Shown here piece by piece: positions 53,291 to 62,542 of a stretch of DNA of 64,000 nucleotides. The translations under genes were made by a program, and so were the position numbers. The notes under the pieces were generated by a model. It saw only the letters and a program-made list of their open reading frames with translations, was not told where the DNA came from and ran no database searches. Every line of letters starts with the position of its first letter. Position 1 is the stretch's first letter. The DNA lies in the NCBI RefSeq assembly GCF_000165505.1, contig NC_014632.1, positions 1,860,001 to 1,924,000 on the forward strand, written 5' to 3'. This DNA is from Ilyobacter polytropus DSM 2926 (lineage in GTDB: Bacteria > Fusobacteriota > Fusobacteriia > Fusobacteriales > Fusobacteriaceae).

Positions 53291-54379
53291 CTATCTGTTT
53301 TTTCTTTTGAAAAAATGAGGTGAATCTCCCCACTCTCCGTAAGCTATTTCATCTCCTACAGACTTTACCCTTCCAGCAAGACACCCTTTACACTGATCTG
53401 CTGTGTCATCAATACACGGCTTATCATTATATAGTTGGTATTTTGCCCTGTACTCGTCCTTTGTGGTTATTGGCATCAGAACATTTGCCCCGGCCTTTAA
53501 GCCTTTTTCTCTGCCTAGGGGATCTAAACCTTGGAGTGCCGTTGTGGCAGCTATATTGATATCTTTTAAATATATTCTAGAAAGAGCTATCATTTTTAGT
53601 CCCAGAGAGACACGTTTTTCTTTGGACATAACCTTATCTCTATATTCTTCTCCCATTGGAGTTTCGTCAGAAATTATATAAGGTCCCATCCCTATCATAT
53701 CTACGTCCAATTTTTCATAAAAGAGCAAATCTTCCACTAGATCTTCAGTGCTTTGACCAGGAAGACCTATCATTACCCCTGTACCAACCTGAAAACCTAT
53801 ATTACGTAATTCTTTTAGACATATAATTCTATTTTCAAAATTGTGTTTACCATCTTGAGGGTGCATTTTTTTATACAGTTCTTTATTGCTTGTTTCAACT
53901 CTCAATAAATATCTATGTGCCCCGGCATCAAACCATCTTTTATAGGTTTCTCTGTTTTGCTCTCCCAAGGAAAGGGTTATCCCCAGTTTTCCACCTGAAA
54001 GTTCTTTTATCTCTTTTATTACATCTTCTACAAATAATATGAACTCTTCATCTTGTCTTTCTCCAGACTGAAGGACTAACGAACCATAGTTATTTTCATA
54101 TATCCACCTAGCACTTTCAAGTATATCTTTTTTATCCATAAAAAAACGCTCTACATTGCCGCTGCTTCTTCTTATACCACAGTAATTACAGTCTTTTATA
54201 CAGTTATTACTAAACTCTATAAGCCCTCTATAAAAAACCTTTTTCCCGACCTCTTTTTCTTTAATTTCATAAGCCTTTTCATATATAAGATTGAGGTCCT
54301 TAGGATCTTCTGTATTCATTAGATACAAAAGGTCTTCTCTAGTGAGCTTTTCTTTATTTAAAATCTCAGCTGTCTTCAT
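53291..54379 (-). CDS. hydE: [FeFe]-hydrogenase maturation radical SAM protein HydE
   Basis: Radical SAM enzyme that helps build the organic ligands of the hydrogenase H-cluster. 362 residues with the SAM cluster motif C-x3-C-x2-C at C60, C64, C67 (IEFSNNCIKDCNYCGIRRS) and the accessory C-x7-C-x2-C (PCIDDTADQCKGC) seen in HydE. BioB-like TIM barrel stretches follow, as in TGVMIGLPGQSTEDLVEDLLF. ThiH/PylB-type relatives are less likely given the accessory cysteines. hydF, hydG and the hydrogenase itself are not in the window; their existence elsewhere is expected. Confidence 0.88.
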   Translation of the reverse strand: MKTAEILNKEKLTREDLLYLMNTEDPKDLNLIYEKAYEIKEKEVGKKVFYRGLIEFSNNCIKDCNYCGIRRSSGNVERFFMDKKDILESARWIYENNYGSLVLQSGERQDEEFILFVEDVIKEIKELSGGKLGITLSLGEQNRETYKRWFDAGAHRYLLRVETSNKELYKKMHPQDGKHNFENRIICLKELRNIGFQVGTGVMIGLPGQSTEDLVEDLLFYEKLDVDMIGMGPYIISDETPMGEEYRDKVMSKEKRVSLGLKMIALSRIYLKDINIAATTALQGLDPLGREKGLKAGANVLMPITTKDEYRAKYQLYNDKPCIDDTADQCKGCLAGRVKSVGDEIAYGEWGDSPHFFKRKNR

Positions 54380-54473
54380 ATTTCCTCCATATCTTTCATC
54401 GTTTAGTTTATTATATCACAATCTTTTTGATTTTTGACTAGTTTTATAAATAATTTTTTTATCACATACAAAA

Positions 54474-54504
54474 AAGAAAAAAAGAGAGACCTAAGTCTCT
54501 CTTT
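54474..54504 (-). terminator. Terminator after rplQ (end of alpha operon)
   Basis: Perfect stem AAAGAGAGAC/GTCTCTCTTT with loop TTAG followed by TTTTC on the minus strand. Confidence 0.85.
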
Positions 54505-54514
54505 AAAAGCAATA

Positions 54515-54865
54515 TTATACTAATTCAATAATTGCCATCTCTGCTGAATCGCCTCTTCTTACACTAGTTCTTATGATTCTAGTATATCCACCGTTTCTTT
54601 CAGCATATTTTGGTCCAAGTTCAGCAAATAATTTTGCTACAACAGCATCATCTCTTAAGAAAGCAAAAGCTCTTCTTCTAGCAGAAAGATCTCCTTTTTT
54701 ACCAAGAGTTACCATTCTCTCAGCAAACTTTCTTAATTCTTTAGCTCTAGTAACTGTAGTTTCTAATCTTTCTTCTCTTAATAAAGATATAGTTAAGTTC
54801 ATAAGCATAGCTTTTCTATGGTCTGCTCTTCTACCTAACTTTCTATATGACTTATTATGGTTCAT
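54515..54865 (-). CDS. rplQ: Ribosomal protein L17
   Basis: 50S protein, 116 residues, beginning [20 protein letters not shown] with [16 protein letters not shown] and the C-terminal [24 protein letters not shown]. Last gene of the alpha operon, 26 bases after rpoA. Confidence 0.97.
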   Translation of the reverse strand: MNHNKSYRKLGRRADHRKAMLMNLTISLLREERLETTVTRAKELRKFAERMVTLGKKGDLSARRRAFAFLRDDAVVAKLFAELGPKYAERNGGYTRIIRTSVRRGDSAEMAIIELV

Positions 54866-54891
54866 TACTCAGCAATCCTCCTTATCCTTAA

Positions 54892-55869
54892 TTATTCAGA
54901 AGATCCATTCTGCGATAAATCGAAGCCTAATTCCTTCATTTTATCGAGAATCTCATCTAGAGATTTTCTTCCAAGGTTCTTAATTTTTAGAAGTTCATTA
55001 AGAGATAGTATAGCTAGTTGCCCTACTTCCTCGATACCAGCTTTCTTTAGACAGTTAAATGATCTTACTGTCAAGTCAAGCTCTTCTATCTTTAAGTTAA
55101 GAACATCTTCATCTTTAGAAGAATCTACTTCTTCTACTTCTTCTTCCTCTAGATCTCCTCTTAAATTCTCCATTCCGTTTCCTATATCTAAGAATGGATC
55201 AAAGTGTAATCTCAGAAGTTCTACTGCATAAGAGATAGCATCTCTTATAACAATACTTCCATCAGTTTCAACATTTAGAGTAAGTTTGTCGAAATCAGTC
55301 ATTCTTCCAACCATAGTATCTTCTACGCTGTAAGAAACTCTTTTTATCGGAGTATATATTGCATCTACAGTTATATAATCTACAGACCAATCTTTTCTCT
55401 CGATATCTTCTGCAACAACAAAACCTTCACCTGTATCCACAAGAAATTCCATGTTTATCTCTTTTTCTGTAGTTACAGTACAGATAACCTGGTCTGGATT
55501 TATGATTTCCAACTCAGAATCAGGATTGATATCTGCTGCTGTAACTATTTTTGGTCCTTGAACAGAAAGATTCATTCTCTTTTCACCAGAAGTTTCAGTT
55601 TTTACAATTACCTCTTTTACATTAAGTATTATATCGGTAACTGCTTCTTTTACTCCCTCTATGATAGAGAATTCATTTAATACTCCGTCTATTCTTAGGC
55701 CTTTTATAGCCGCTCCTGGAATCGAAGATAATAAAACTCTTCTCAGGGCATTTCCAATTGTGTGTCCATAACCTCTATATAGTGGCTCAACAATATATTG
55801 AGCCTTAAAGTCATTTTCTTTAACTTCGGAAATATTAATACTTCTTGAGTGTTTTTCAATTTTTAACAT
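54892..55869 (-). CDS. rpoA: RNA polymerase alpha subunit
   Basis: 325 residues. The N-terminal dimerisation domain (about 1-235) contains TIGNALRRVLLSSIPGAAIKG; the C-terminal domain (about 255-320), which binds UP elements and activators, contains RSFNCLKKAGIEEVGQL and NLGRKSLDEI. The linker is short and acidic (EEEEVEEVDSSKDEDV). Between rpsD and rplQ as in most bacteria. Confidence 0.98.
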   Translation of the reverse strand: MLKIEKHSRSINISEVKENDFKAQYIVEPLYRGYGHTIGNALRRVLLSSIPGAAIKGLRIDGVLNEFSIIEGVKEAVTDIILNVKEVIVKTETSGEKRMNLSVQGPKIVTAADINPDSELEIINPDQVICTVTTEKEINMEFLVDTGEGFVVAEDIERKDWSVDYITVDAIYTPIKRVSYSVEDTMVGRMTDFDKLTLNVETDGSIVIRDAISYAVELLRLHFDPFLDIGNGMENLRGDLEEEEVEEVDSSKDEDVLNLKIEELDLTVRSFNCLKKAGIEEVGQLAILSLNELLKIKNLGRKSLDEILDKMKELGFDLSQNGSSE

Positions 55870-55896
55870 TTAATCAACTCCTATATAAAGGATTTA

Positions 55897-56484
55897 TTAT
55901 CTAGAGTAGAACTCAACGATCAAAGCTTCGTTTAATTCAAAATCTAAGTCGTCCTTTGTAGGGTTTTGTAATACTTTCCCTGTAAAACTAGCTTTATCTA
56001 CTTCCAACCAAGATGGAGCATTTGAGGCTTCTACAGCACTCTTGATTATTTCAACATTTTTAGAGTTTTCAATTACAGATATAACGTCTCCAACTTTTAC
56101 TCTGTAAGATGCGATGTTTACTTTTCTTCCATTTACAGCGATATGTCCGTGAGAAACTACTTGTCTAGCTTGTCTTCTAGTCTTAGCGATACCAAGTCTA
56201 TAAACTACATTGTCAAGTCTTCTTTCAAGGTACTGTATCAGGTTAAGACCTGTAACCCCATCTCTTCTATTTGCTTCAGCATATAGTTTTCTGAACTGCT
56301 TTTCCATTACACTATATATGAATTTTGCTTTCTGTTTTTCTCTCAACTGAATAGCATACTCAGTTGGTTTTCTATTTGCATTTGGTCTAGGTCCTCTCTT
56401 AGAAGATTTGTTTACTCCTAAAACAACTGGATCTATACCAAGAGCTCTACATTTCTTTAAAACGGGCTGTCTATTTCTTGCCAT
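55897..56484 (-). CDS. rpsD: Ribosomal protein S4
   Basis: 30S assembly protein; in some bacteria it is also the repressor of its own operon. 195 residues, shorter than the 206 of Escherichia coli, without the N-terminal zinc-cysteine set (only one cysteine at residue 12). The S4 RNA-binding domain begins near RLDNVVYRLGIAKTRRQARQ. Its operon has a structured leader before rpsM that it might bind. Confidence 0.97.
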   Translation of the reverse strand: MARNRQPVLKKCRALGIDPVVLGVNKSSKRGPRPNANRKPTEYAIQLREKQKAKFIYSVMEKQFRKLYAEANRRDGVTGLNLIQYLERRLDNVVYRLGIAKTRRQARQVVSHGHIAVNGRKVNIASYRVKVGDVISVIENSKNVEIIKSAVEASNAPSWLEVDKASFTGKVLQNPTKDDLDFELNEALIVEFYSR

Positions 56485-56563
56485 TTCTCTAATATTCCTC
56501 CTTTATAAAATTCTACACAAAAATGAGCTTCTACCTTTTACGATAACTCGATAAGTAGAGAAA

Positions 56564-56953
56564 CTACACTCTTCTTCTTTTAGGTGGTCTGCAACCGTTG
56601 TGTGGAACTGGAGTTACGTCAGAAATTTTAGTAACCTCTAATCCCGCAGCCTGCATTGATCTTATACAAGCTTCTCTTCCTGAACCAGGACCTTTCGTTT
56701 TTACTTCGACTTTTTTCATTCCATTTTCAATAGCTACATTTGCAGCTTGCTCTGCTGCAATTTGTGCAGCAAATGGAGTTGATTTTTTAGTCCCCTTAAA
56801 TCCTGATGTTCCACCTGATTTCCAAGTAATTACTTTTCCTTCAGTGTCAGTAATGGTAACAATAGTATTGTTGAAGTTTGAGTGTATATGAGCTATTCCA
56901 TTAGGAATATTTTTTAATTTTTTCTTGATTTTAGCTACTCTTTTCTTAGCCAA
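56564..56953 (-). CDS. rpsK: Ribosomal protein S11
   Basis: 30S platform protein. 129 residues with the conserved [15 protein letters not shown], the [19 protein letters not shown] stretch and the C-terminal [16 protein letters not shown]. Located between rpsM and rpsD. Confidence 0.98.
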   Translation of the reverse strand: MAKKRVAKIKKKLKNIPNGIAHIHSNFNNTIVTITDTEGKVITWKSGGTSGFKGTKKSTPFAAQIAAEQAANVAIENGMKKVEVKTKGPGSGREACIRSMQAAGLEVTKISDVTPVPHNGCRPPKRRRV

Positions 56954-57006
56954 GTTAAGCTACCTCCTTACTATTAAACTGTCTATCTGAATATAATCCA
57001 CGTTTA

Positions 57007-57363
57007 CTATCTCTTGATAGGTTTCTTTGGACCTTTTACTGTTCTAGCATTTGTCTTCGACTTTTGTCCTCTTACTGGAAGATTCATCTTATGTCTAAGA
57101 CCTCTATAGCACCTGATGTCCATAAGTCTTTTTACTGAAAGTCTTACGTCCTTTCTAAGGTCCCCTTCTACTTTTACTGTGTCAATTATAGCTCTTACTT
57201 TGTTTAACTCTTCCTCAGTCAAGTCTTTTACTCTAGTGTTGAAATCTACTCCAGCTTCTTTTAAAACTTTCTGAGAAGTTGATTTTCCGATTCCATAAAT
57301 ATAAGTTAAAGCTATCTCGATTCTTTTGTTTCTAGGAATGTCTACTCCTGCTATTCTAGCCAA
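57007..57363 (-). CDS. rpsM: Ribosomal protein S13
   Basis: 30S head protein contacting 23S rRNA and the P-site tRNA. 118 residues with [21 protein letters not shown] and [19 protein letters not shown]. Start is TTG at 57363 (product MARIAG) after AGGAGGAAG. It is the first gene downstream of the structured leader that separates it from rpmJ. Confidence 0.97.
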   Translation of the reverse strand: MARIAGVDIPRNKRIEIALTYIYGIGKSTSQKVLKEAGVDFNTRVKDLTEEELNKVRAIIDTVKVEGDLRKDVRLSVKRLMDIRCYRGLRHKMNLPVRGQKSKTNARTVKGPKKPIKR

Positions 57364-57394
57364 CGTTTCTTCCTCCTATTCCGAAAATTTATAT

Positions 57395-57510
57395 ATTTGT
57401 TGATATAACAATCAACTAAACACTTTCTTCGGCATGCCCTGAAAAATCAGGTCGTGGCCCTACGGCTCAACATGCCTTTACAGTACCTGATATCAGTACT
57501 ATAATTACCT
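57395..57510 (-). promoter_or_regulatory. Structured leader between rpmJ and rpsM (candidate S4 autoregulatory RNA)
   Basis: In the 172-base rpmJ-rpsM gap the RNA has GGCATG (57471-57476) pairing CATGCC (57431-57436) around an inner hairpin CCTGA/TCAGG (57438-57451). Upstream, AGTACTGA/TCAGGTACT (57483-57501) forms another hairpin. ATCAGGT in that hairpin (57485-57491) is perfectly complementary to ACCTGAT (57446-57452) of the inner one, so a long-range alternative or pseudoknot pairing is possible. In Escherichia coli the rpsM leader is a pseudoknot bound by S4; a comparable role is inferred only. Confidence 0.5.
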
Positions 57511-57535
57511 TAAAAAAATTCAATCAAACAACAAA

Positions 57536-57649
57536 TTATCCTTGAACTTGTTTATGCTTTGGATTTTCGCAGATACATCTGATTTTTCCATGTCTCTTGA
57601 TAACTTTGCATTTTTCACAAATTTTCTTTATAGATGCTCTTACTTTCAT
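57536..57649 (-). CDS. rpmJ: Ribosomal protein L36
   Basis: 37 residues, [20 protein letters not shown] and so on, with the zinc ligands C11, C14, C27 and H32 (the zinc-binding form). Start ATG at 57647-57649, stop TAA at 57536-57538. Lies 24 bases after infA, as in many bacteria. Confidence 0.96.
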   Translation of the reverse strand: MKVRASIKKICEKCKVIKRHGKIRCICENPKHKQVQG

Positions 57650-57673
57650 TTCTTTCCCCCTTCCACATCCTGA

Positions 57674-57895
57674 TTATGACTTCTTCCTGTATACTATTCT
57701 ACCTCTTGATAAATCATAAGGTGAGATTTGTACTGTTACTTTGTCCCCAGGTAAGATTTTGATATAATGCATTCTCATCTTCCCAGAGATGTGACCTAGA
57801 ATTACATGGCCGTTTTCTAACTCTATCTTAAACATGGCGTTTGGTAGAGATTCTAGAACCGTACCTTCTAATTCAATGACATCTTTTTTCGACAT
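57674..57895 (-). CDS. infA: Translation initiation factor IF-1
   Basis: 73-residue OB-fold factor that binds the A site of the 30S subunit during initiation. The ATG at 57895 follows AGGAGGAATT and gives [20 protein letters not shown]; an upstream in-frame ATG at 57922 is rejected. [23 protein letters not shown] is characteristic, shown here only as key segments ([18 protein letters not shown]). Between map and rpmJ. Confidence 0.97.
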   Translation of the reverse strand: MSKKDVIELEGTVLESLPNAMFKIELENGHVILGHISGKMRMHYIKILPGDKVTVQISPYDLSRGRIVYRKKS

Positions 57896-57973
57896 AATTC
57901 CTCCTACTAGACAGAATTTCATATTATTCTAACACTTTCACCATAAAAAGTCTAGTCTTTTTTGTTTTTTTAA

Positions 57974-58741
57974 CTAGTCCAATTGACTCAAAATCACTGG
58001 TTTTCCTTCGATTATAGCAATAGAGTGTTCAAAGTGGGCTGATCTTTTTCCATCTTTGGTTACAGCTGTCCATCCGTCACCTAAAATATTCACTTTATAC
58101 GAACCGCAGTTAACCATTGGCTCGATTGCCAGCACCATTCCATTTTCTATTTTCAAACCTCTGCCTTTCCTCCCAAAGTTAGGAATAGCAGGGTCTTCAT
58201 GCATAGATTTTCCGATTCCGTGTCCACAAAAGTCCTTCACAACAGAAAAACCGTTGGACTCTACAAATTTTTGTATGGCGTTGCCTATATCTCCGAGTCT
58301 GTTTCCTACCACTGCCATCTCTATACCTATTTCTCTGGATTTTTTAGTAACTTCAAGCAACCTCTTGGACTCTTCATCTATATCGCCTACAGGAAAAGTT
58401 ATTGCCGAGTCTCCGTAAAATCCATTTAATTCTGTAACAACGTCTATACTTACAATGTCTCCGTCCGTTAAAATCTTGTCTTCACGAGGTATCCCGTGTA
58501 CGACTTCTTCATTTACCGATATACATGATCCTGCAGGAAATGGATTTTCAGGTCCTCCTACCCCTATACTGGCAGGAAAGGCTCCCTGAGATCGTATATA
58601 ATCATCTATGATCTGATTTATCTCTAGTGTAGAAATACCAGCCTTTATATGCTTTGGAAGAATTTCTTCATATAGACGGGCTATTATTTGGTTAGCTTCT
58701 TTTATTTTTTTTATTTCATCTATAGTTTTATAAACAATCAT
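57974..58741 (-). CDS. map: Methionine aminopeptidase, type I
   Basis: Removes the N-terminal methionine from nascent proteins. 255 residues. The metal ligands sit in DIVSIDVVTELNGFYGDSAI (two aspartates), CGHGIGKSMHEDP (histidine) and AIEPMVNCGS with later HFEHSI (glutamates); the substrate histidine is in VVHGIPRED. No N-terminal zinc-finger extension, so type Ia. Follows adk by 27 bases. Confidence 0.97.
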   Translation of the reverse strand: MIVYKTIDEIKKIKEANQIIARLYEEILPKHIKAGISTLEINQIIDDYIRSQGAFPASIGVGGPENPFPAGSCISVNEEVVHGIPREDKILTDGDIVSIDVVTELNGFYGDSAITFPVGDIDEESKRLLEVTKKSREIGIEMAVVGNRLGDIGNAIQKFVESNGFSVVKDFCGHGIGKSMHEDPAIPNFGRKGRGLKIENGMVLAIEPMVNCGSYKVNILGDGWTAVTKDGKRSAHFEHSIAIIEGKPVILSQLD

Positions 58742-58768
58742 ATTTTAGTCCTTTCAATCCTAAGGGAA

Positions 58769-59410
58769 CTAACCAAGGATAGAAACTATATCCTTCGTTA
58801 CCTCAGCTACGTCCTTTGTACCGTCAAGTTCTGCAAGGACACCTTTTCCCTTGTAGAAGTCAAAAAGAGGAGCTGTTTGTGAGTGATACTCTCCTAGTCT
58901 TTTTTCCACAGTCTCTGCAGTATCATCTTTTCTGGTTATAAGTTCTCCGCCACAGAAGTCACATTTTCCTTCTTCTTTAGAAGGATTAAATTCCACATGA
59001 AATGATGCTCCGCAACTTTTACATACTCTTCTTCCTGTTATTCTTCCTACTATCATCTCGTCTGGTACATTTAAAGATATAACCTTATCTAGAGATATGC
59101 TCATCTCTTTCATAAGTTCTTCTAATGCCTCTGCCTGGGCAAGAGTTCTAGGAAATCCATCAAGAATAAATCCTTTTTTGCAATCTTCTTCTGCAAGTCT
59201 GTCTCTTATTATCCCTATAATTGTTGAATCTGGAACAAGTTTTCCTTCATCCATATATTTCTTAGCTTCTAGTCCCATTTTTGTTCCGTCTGCAATTGCA
59301 GATCTCAGTATATCTCCAGTGGAAATTTGAGGGATTCCGTATTTTTCGATTAAAAATTTAGCCTGGGTCCCTTTCCCTGCTCCTGGAGCACCAAATAACA
59401 TAATGTTCAT
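58769..59410 (-). CDS. adk: Adenylate kinase
   Basis: Interconverts AMP and ATP with ADP. 213 residues with the P-loop GAPGAGKGTQ, AMP-binding DGFPRTLAQAE and a long LID with four zinc-type cysteines (CKSCG ... CDFCGG), the Gram-positive-like zinc form. First gene of the block adk-map-infA-rpmJ and onward, with a secY terminator upstream. A TATAAT lies about 50 bases before the start, but no good -35 was found. Confidence 0.97.
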   Translation of the reverse strand: MNIMLFGAPGAGKGTQAKFLIEKYGIPQISTGDILRSAIADGTKMGLEAKKYMDEGKLVPDSTIIGIIRDRLAEEDCKKGFILDGFPRTLAQAEALEELMKEMSISLDKVISLNVPDEMIVGRITGRRVCKSCGASFHVEFNPSKEEGKCDFCGGELITRKDDTAETVEKRLGEYHSQTAPLFDFYKGKGVLAELDGTKDVAEVTKDIVSILG

Positions 59411-59576
59411 TCAGACACTCATCTCCTCTTTATTTTTATTTTTACACAGTTGTTATTATACTATAATTCCCTTTAAAATGCACTTTATTTAAAGCTTTTA
59501 TGGGAATTACTGATTTTTTTTTTGATTTTTTTAAAAGCCAAGTTTTTCAACTTTAAAGCTTTATATTATATAAAAA

Positions 59577-59598
59577 AAGACACGGAACAAGCCGTGTC
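59577..59598 (-). terminator. Terminator after secY
   Basis: Perfect stem GACACGG/CCGTGTC with loop CTTGTT and a seven-base T run on the minus strand. It separates the spc-type genes from adk and the alpha operon. Confidence 0.85.
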
Positions 59599-59605
59599 AG
59601 TGGTT

Positions 59606-60886
59606 TTATAAAAACCCTTTATATTCCTTCATTACAAGGTGAGCGTTTATCTGCTGTACAGTATCAAGTGCAACTCCCACAACGATTATGATCCCGGTTC
59701 CTCCGAAAAATACAGGAAGTCCCATTGAACTGAATATCGCTATAGGTAGTACTGACACCGTCGCAAGAAATGCTGCTCCTCCCCAGGTAATCTTTGTGAC
59801 AACATTTTCCAAATATACAACTGTCTCTTCTCCAGGTCTTATTCCCGGAATAGTTCCTCCGCCCTGTTTCAAGTTGTCTGCAACTTTCTCAGGATCAAAC
59901 ATAATAGCCGTATAGAAAAATGAGAAAAACATAATCAAAGCTGCATAAGTTATTAAATAAACAGGATGAGTTTGAGTAAATAGTCTTCCTAACATTATTC
60001 TTCCAGGCATATCTGCTGGCAAGGAATTTACAATAAGAGATGGAATCATCATAAGCACTGAAGCAAAGATTACCGGCATTACACCAGCAGTATTTATTTT
60101 TAATGGAAGGTAAGTGCTTTGAGCCACTCCCCCTTTACCACTAAATCCTCTTCCTACATAGTGAACAGGTATATTTCTCTGTCCCAGTTGAATTATTACT
60201 ATTCCTGCAACTGTTATAAGTGCAAAAGCTGCCACGATCACAAGTATCGGAATAAGGAACTTACTACCCTTCATATTTTGTACTGTTTGTACAACTGTTG
60301 ATGGCATTCTAGATATTACATTTAAGAATATCAAGAGCGAGATTCCATTTCCTACACCTTTTAAAGATATCTGTTCTCCCACCCACATAAGAAACACTGT
60401 TCCTGCTGTAAGTGTTGTCACAGTTGTTGTTACAAATCCGAATCCAGGAGTTGTAACAAGACCTGCAGACTGAAGCCACATACATACACCAAATCCTTGT
60501 ATCATTGCGACTACAATAGTCAGATATCTGGTCCACTGAGTGACCTTGTTTCTTCCTGATTCACCTTCTTTTTGAATCTCCTCGAGCTTAGGAATAATAA
60601 CTGCCAGTAAACTCACCACGATGGATGCATTGATGTAAGGCATTACCCCAAGCGCAAAAATGGAGACTCTTTGAAAGGCTCCTCCTGAAAACATATTTAT
60701 ATAGCCAAGAAGGTCATTCTGAGCTGTCATTGATGATAACCTGTCAATGTCCACACCAGGAGCAGGGATGTGAGTCCCTACTCTGGCTATTAAGAACATC
60801 AACAGAGTGAAGATAATCTTTTGTTTCAGCTCAGGTATTTTGCCTATGGCATTTACCTTTTCATTGAATCTTTCTAACAAAGTCAA
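59606..60886 (-). CDS. secY: Protein translocase subunit SecY
   Basis: Central channel of the Sec secretion pathway in the inner membrane. 426 residues with ten membrane segments. Motifs include RVGTHIPAPGVD near the start, SGGAFQRVSIFALGVMPYINASI, the loop RNIPVHYVGR and the late IPGIRPGEETVVYL. Located after rplO, the usual site in the spc operon. Confidence 0.97.
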   Translation of the reverse strand: MTLLERFNEKVNAIGKIPELKQKIIFTLLMFLIARVGTHIPAPGVDIDRLSSMTAQNDLLGYINMFSGGAFQRVSIFALGVMPYINASIVVSLLAVIIPKLEEIQKEGESGRNKVTQWTRYLTIVVAMIQGFGVCMWLQSAGLVTTPGFGFVTTTVTTLTAGTVFLMWVGEQISLKGVGNGISLLIFLNVISRMPSTVVQTVQNMKGSKFLIPILVIVAAFALITVAGIVIIQLGQRNIPVHYVGRGFSGKGGVAQSTYLPLKINTAGVMPVIFASVLMMIPSLIVNSLPADMPGRIMLGRLFTQTHPVYLITYAALIMFFSFFYTAIMFDPEKVADNLKQGGGTIPGIRPGEETVVYLENVVTKITWGGAAFLATVSVLPIAIFSSMGLPVFFGGTGIIIVVGVALDTVQQINAHLVMKEYKGFL

Positions 60887-60937
60887 AACTCTTCACCCCG
60901 CCTTTTTACTAAAAATCATAACTATGGTGAATTTTTA

Positions 60938-61417
60938 TTACTTGTTGTTTCCAGCGATGTCAGCAAAAGTCTTAACTTCTATGATTTCTACTACTCCACC
61001 TTGAGCTTCGATAGCTTCTTTAGCAGATGCAGAAATTTTGTGAGCTTTTACCGTAAGTTTTTTCTCTAAAGATCCTTTTCCAAGAACTTTTAGACCAGCC
61101 ATCATTTTTTTAACGATTCCAGCTTCTTTTAAAGCTTCTGGAGTCACTACAGATCCTTCTTCGAATCTGTTTAATGTATCAAGATTAACAACTGCATAAT
61201 CTTTTCTGAAAAGTGAGTTAGAGAATCCTCTCTTAGGCACTCTTCTGATTAAAGGCATTTGTCCACCTTCAAATCCAGGATGAACATAAGAACCTGATCT
61301 TGACTTTTGTCCGTTATGTCCTTTACCTCCAGTTTTACCAGTACCAGAAGACTCTCCTCTTCCGATTCTTTTTCTGTCTTTTCTAGGTACAGAAGGCTTT
61401 AATTCGTTTAACTTCAT
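60938..61417 (-). CDS. rplO: Ribosomal protein L15
   Basis: 50S protein, 159 residues, with the N-terminal basic-Gly tail ([20 protein letters not shown]) and the C-terminal [24 protein letters not shown]. Between rpmD and secY. Confidence 0.97.
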   Translation of the reverse strand: MKLNELKPSVPRKDRKRIGRGESSGTGKTGGKGHNGQKSRSGSYVHPGFEGGQMPLIRRVPKRGFSNSLFRKDYAVVNLDTLNRFEEGSVVTPEALKEAGIVKKMMAGLKVLGKGSLEKKLTVKAHKISASAKEAIEAQGGVVEIIEVKTFADIAGNNK

Positions 61418-61424
61418 TCTTTTG

Positions 61425-61604
61425 TTACACCTCCTCTACATTGAGTAGGTAAGATACTAAATGAACTTTCCCTACGATATCAGGTGTTGCTTCTAGTTCT
61501 ACAACGTTATTTATCTTCTTAAGCCCTAGCGACTTTACAGTTGCTATATGGTTAGGCTTTCTTCCGATCATGCTTTTTACAAGCTTAATTCTAAGCTTTG
61601 CCAT
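61425..61604 (-). CDS. rpmD: Ribosomal protein L30
   Basis: 59 residues, [20 protein letters not shown] at the start, with the family core KLVKSMIGR and [20 protein letters not shown] at 61602-61604 after TAGGAGGTAAG, stop TAA at 61425-61427, 8 bases before rplO. Too short to stand out by length alone but certain by sequence and place. Confidence 0.96.
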   Translation of the reverse strand: MAKLRIKLVKSMIGRKPNHIATVKSLGLKKINNVVELEATPDIVGKVHLVSYLLNVEEV

Positions 61605-61616
61605 TATACTTACCTC

Positions 61617-62120
61617 CTAGCTTAAGATATCCTTTACTTCTTTACCTCTTAAAGTAGCGATTTGCTCAGCTGTTCTAAGCTCTCTTAAACCTTCTATAGT
61701 TGCTCTAGCAACATTCCCCTTAGTTCTAGATCCTCTGATCTTTGTAAGGATGTTGTGTAGACCTGCCAACTCTAGAATTTCTCTACAAGCAGAACCTGCT
61801 ATTACCCCTGTACCTTCATGAGCTGGAGCCATCCAGATTGAAGTAGCTCCCCATTTTCCAATGATTTCATGAGGAATAGTAGTTCCTTTAAGAGATACAG
61901 TGATCATATTTCTTTTTGCCGCAGCTATAGCCTTCTTGATTGCATCAGGTACGCCGTTAGCTTTTCCTAGTCCTATACCTACTTTACCGTTCTCATCTCC
62001 AACCGCAGCTAGAACTGAGAAAGATATAGTTCTTCCACCTTTTGTAGTTTTAGAAACTCTAGATATAGTTAGTATCTTTTCTTCAAATTGTTTTTCTTCT
62101 CTATTTACAAACTTAGACAA
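61617..62120 (-). CDS. rpsE: Ribosomal protein S5
   Basis: 30S accuracy protein, 167 residues, with the N-terminal double-stranded RNA-binding fold (EKILTISRVSKTTKGGRTISF, VGIGLGKANGVPDAIKKA) and the C-terminal VARATIEGLRELRTAEQIA. Between rplR and rpmD. Confidence 0.98.
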   Translation of the reverse strand: MSKFVNREEKQFEEKILTISRVSKTTKGGRTISFSVLAAVGDENGKVGIGLGKANGVPDAIKKAIAAAKRNMITVSLKGTTIPHEIIGKWGATSIWMAPAHEGTGVIAGSACREILELAGLHNILTKIRGSRTKGNVARATIEGLRELRTAEQIATLRGKEVKDILS

Positions 62121-62144
62121 GTGATATCCTCCTCTCTACAAGAA

Positions 62145-62513
62145 TTAGAATTTCAGACCTGCTTCTCTTGCAGCTTCAGCAAGAGCAGCAATCCTTCCTG
62201 TGTATACATATCCAGATCTGTCAAATACAATGTTAGTTATTCCTTTAGCCGTAGCTCTCTCAGCAATAGCTTTCCCTACTAACACAGCAGATTCAACATT
62301 TCCTCCGTGTTTAACATCTGATTTGATCTCTTTATCGATTGTTGATGCCGTTACTAATGTAGTTCCGTTAACGTCATCGATAAGTTGAGCAAAGATGTTA
62401 TCGTTAGATCTATATACAGAAAGTCTTGGTCTCTCAGCTGTACCAGAAATTTTATTTCTGATAGATAATTGTTTTCTTTTTCTTACAGCTTGTCTGTCAA
62501 CCTTTTTAAACAA
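62145..62513 (-). CDS. rplR: Ribosomal protein L18
   Basis: 5S rRNA-binding protein, 122 residues, with [18 protein letters not shown], a [16 protein letters not shown] helix and the terminal [23 protein letters not shown]. Between rplF and rpsE. Confidence 0.98.
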   Translation of the reverse strand: MFKKVDRQAVRKRKQLSIRNKISGTAERPRLSVYRSNDNIFAQLIDDVNGTTLVTASTIDKEIKSDVKHGGNVESAVLVGKAIAERATAKGITNIVFDRSGYVYTGRIAALAEAAREAGLKF

Positions 62514-62542
62514 CTGACTTACCTCCTTTTTGTCAAGCTACC

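Noticed and set aside
57423..57500. Intrinsic terminator between rpmJ and rpsM
   Set aside because: The stems are not followed by a T run on the minus strand, and the T-rich tract near 57510 lies before the stems in the direction of transcription.
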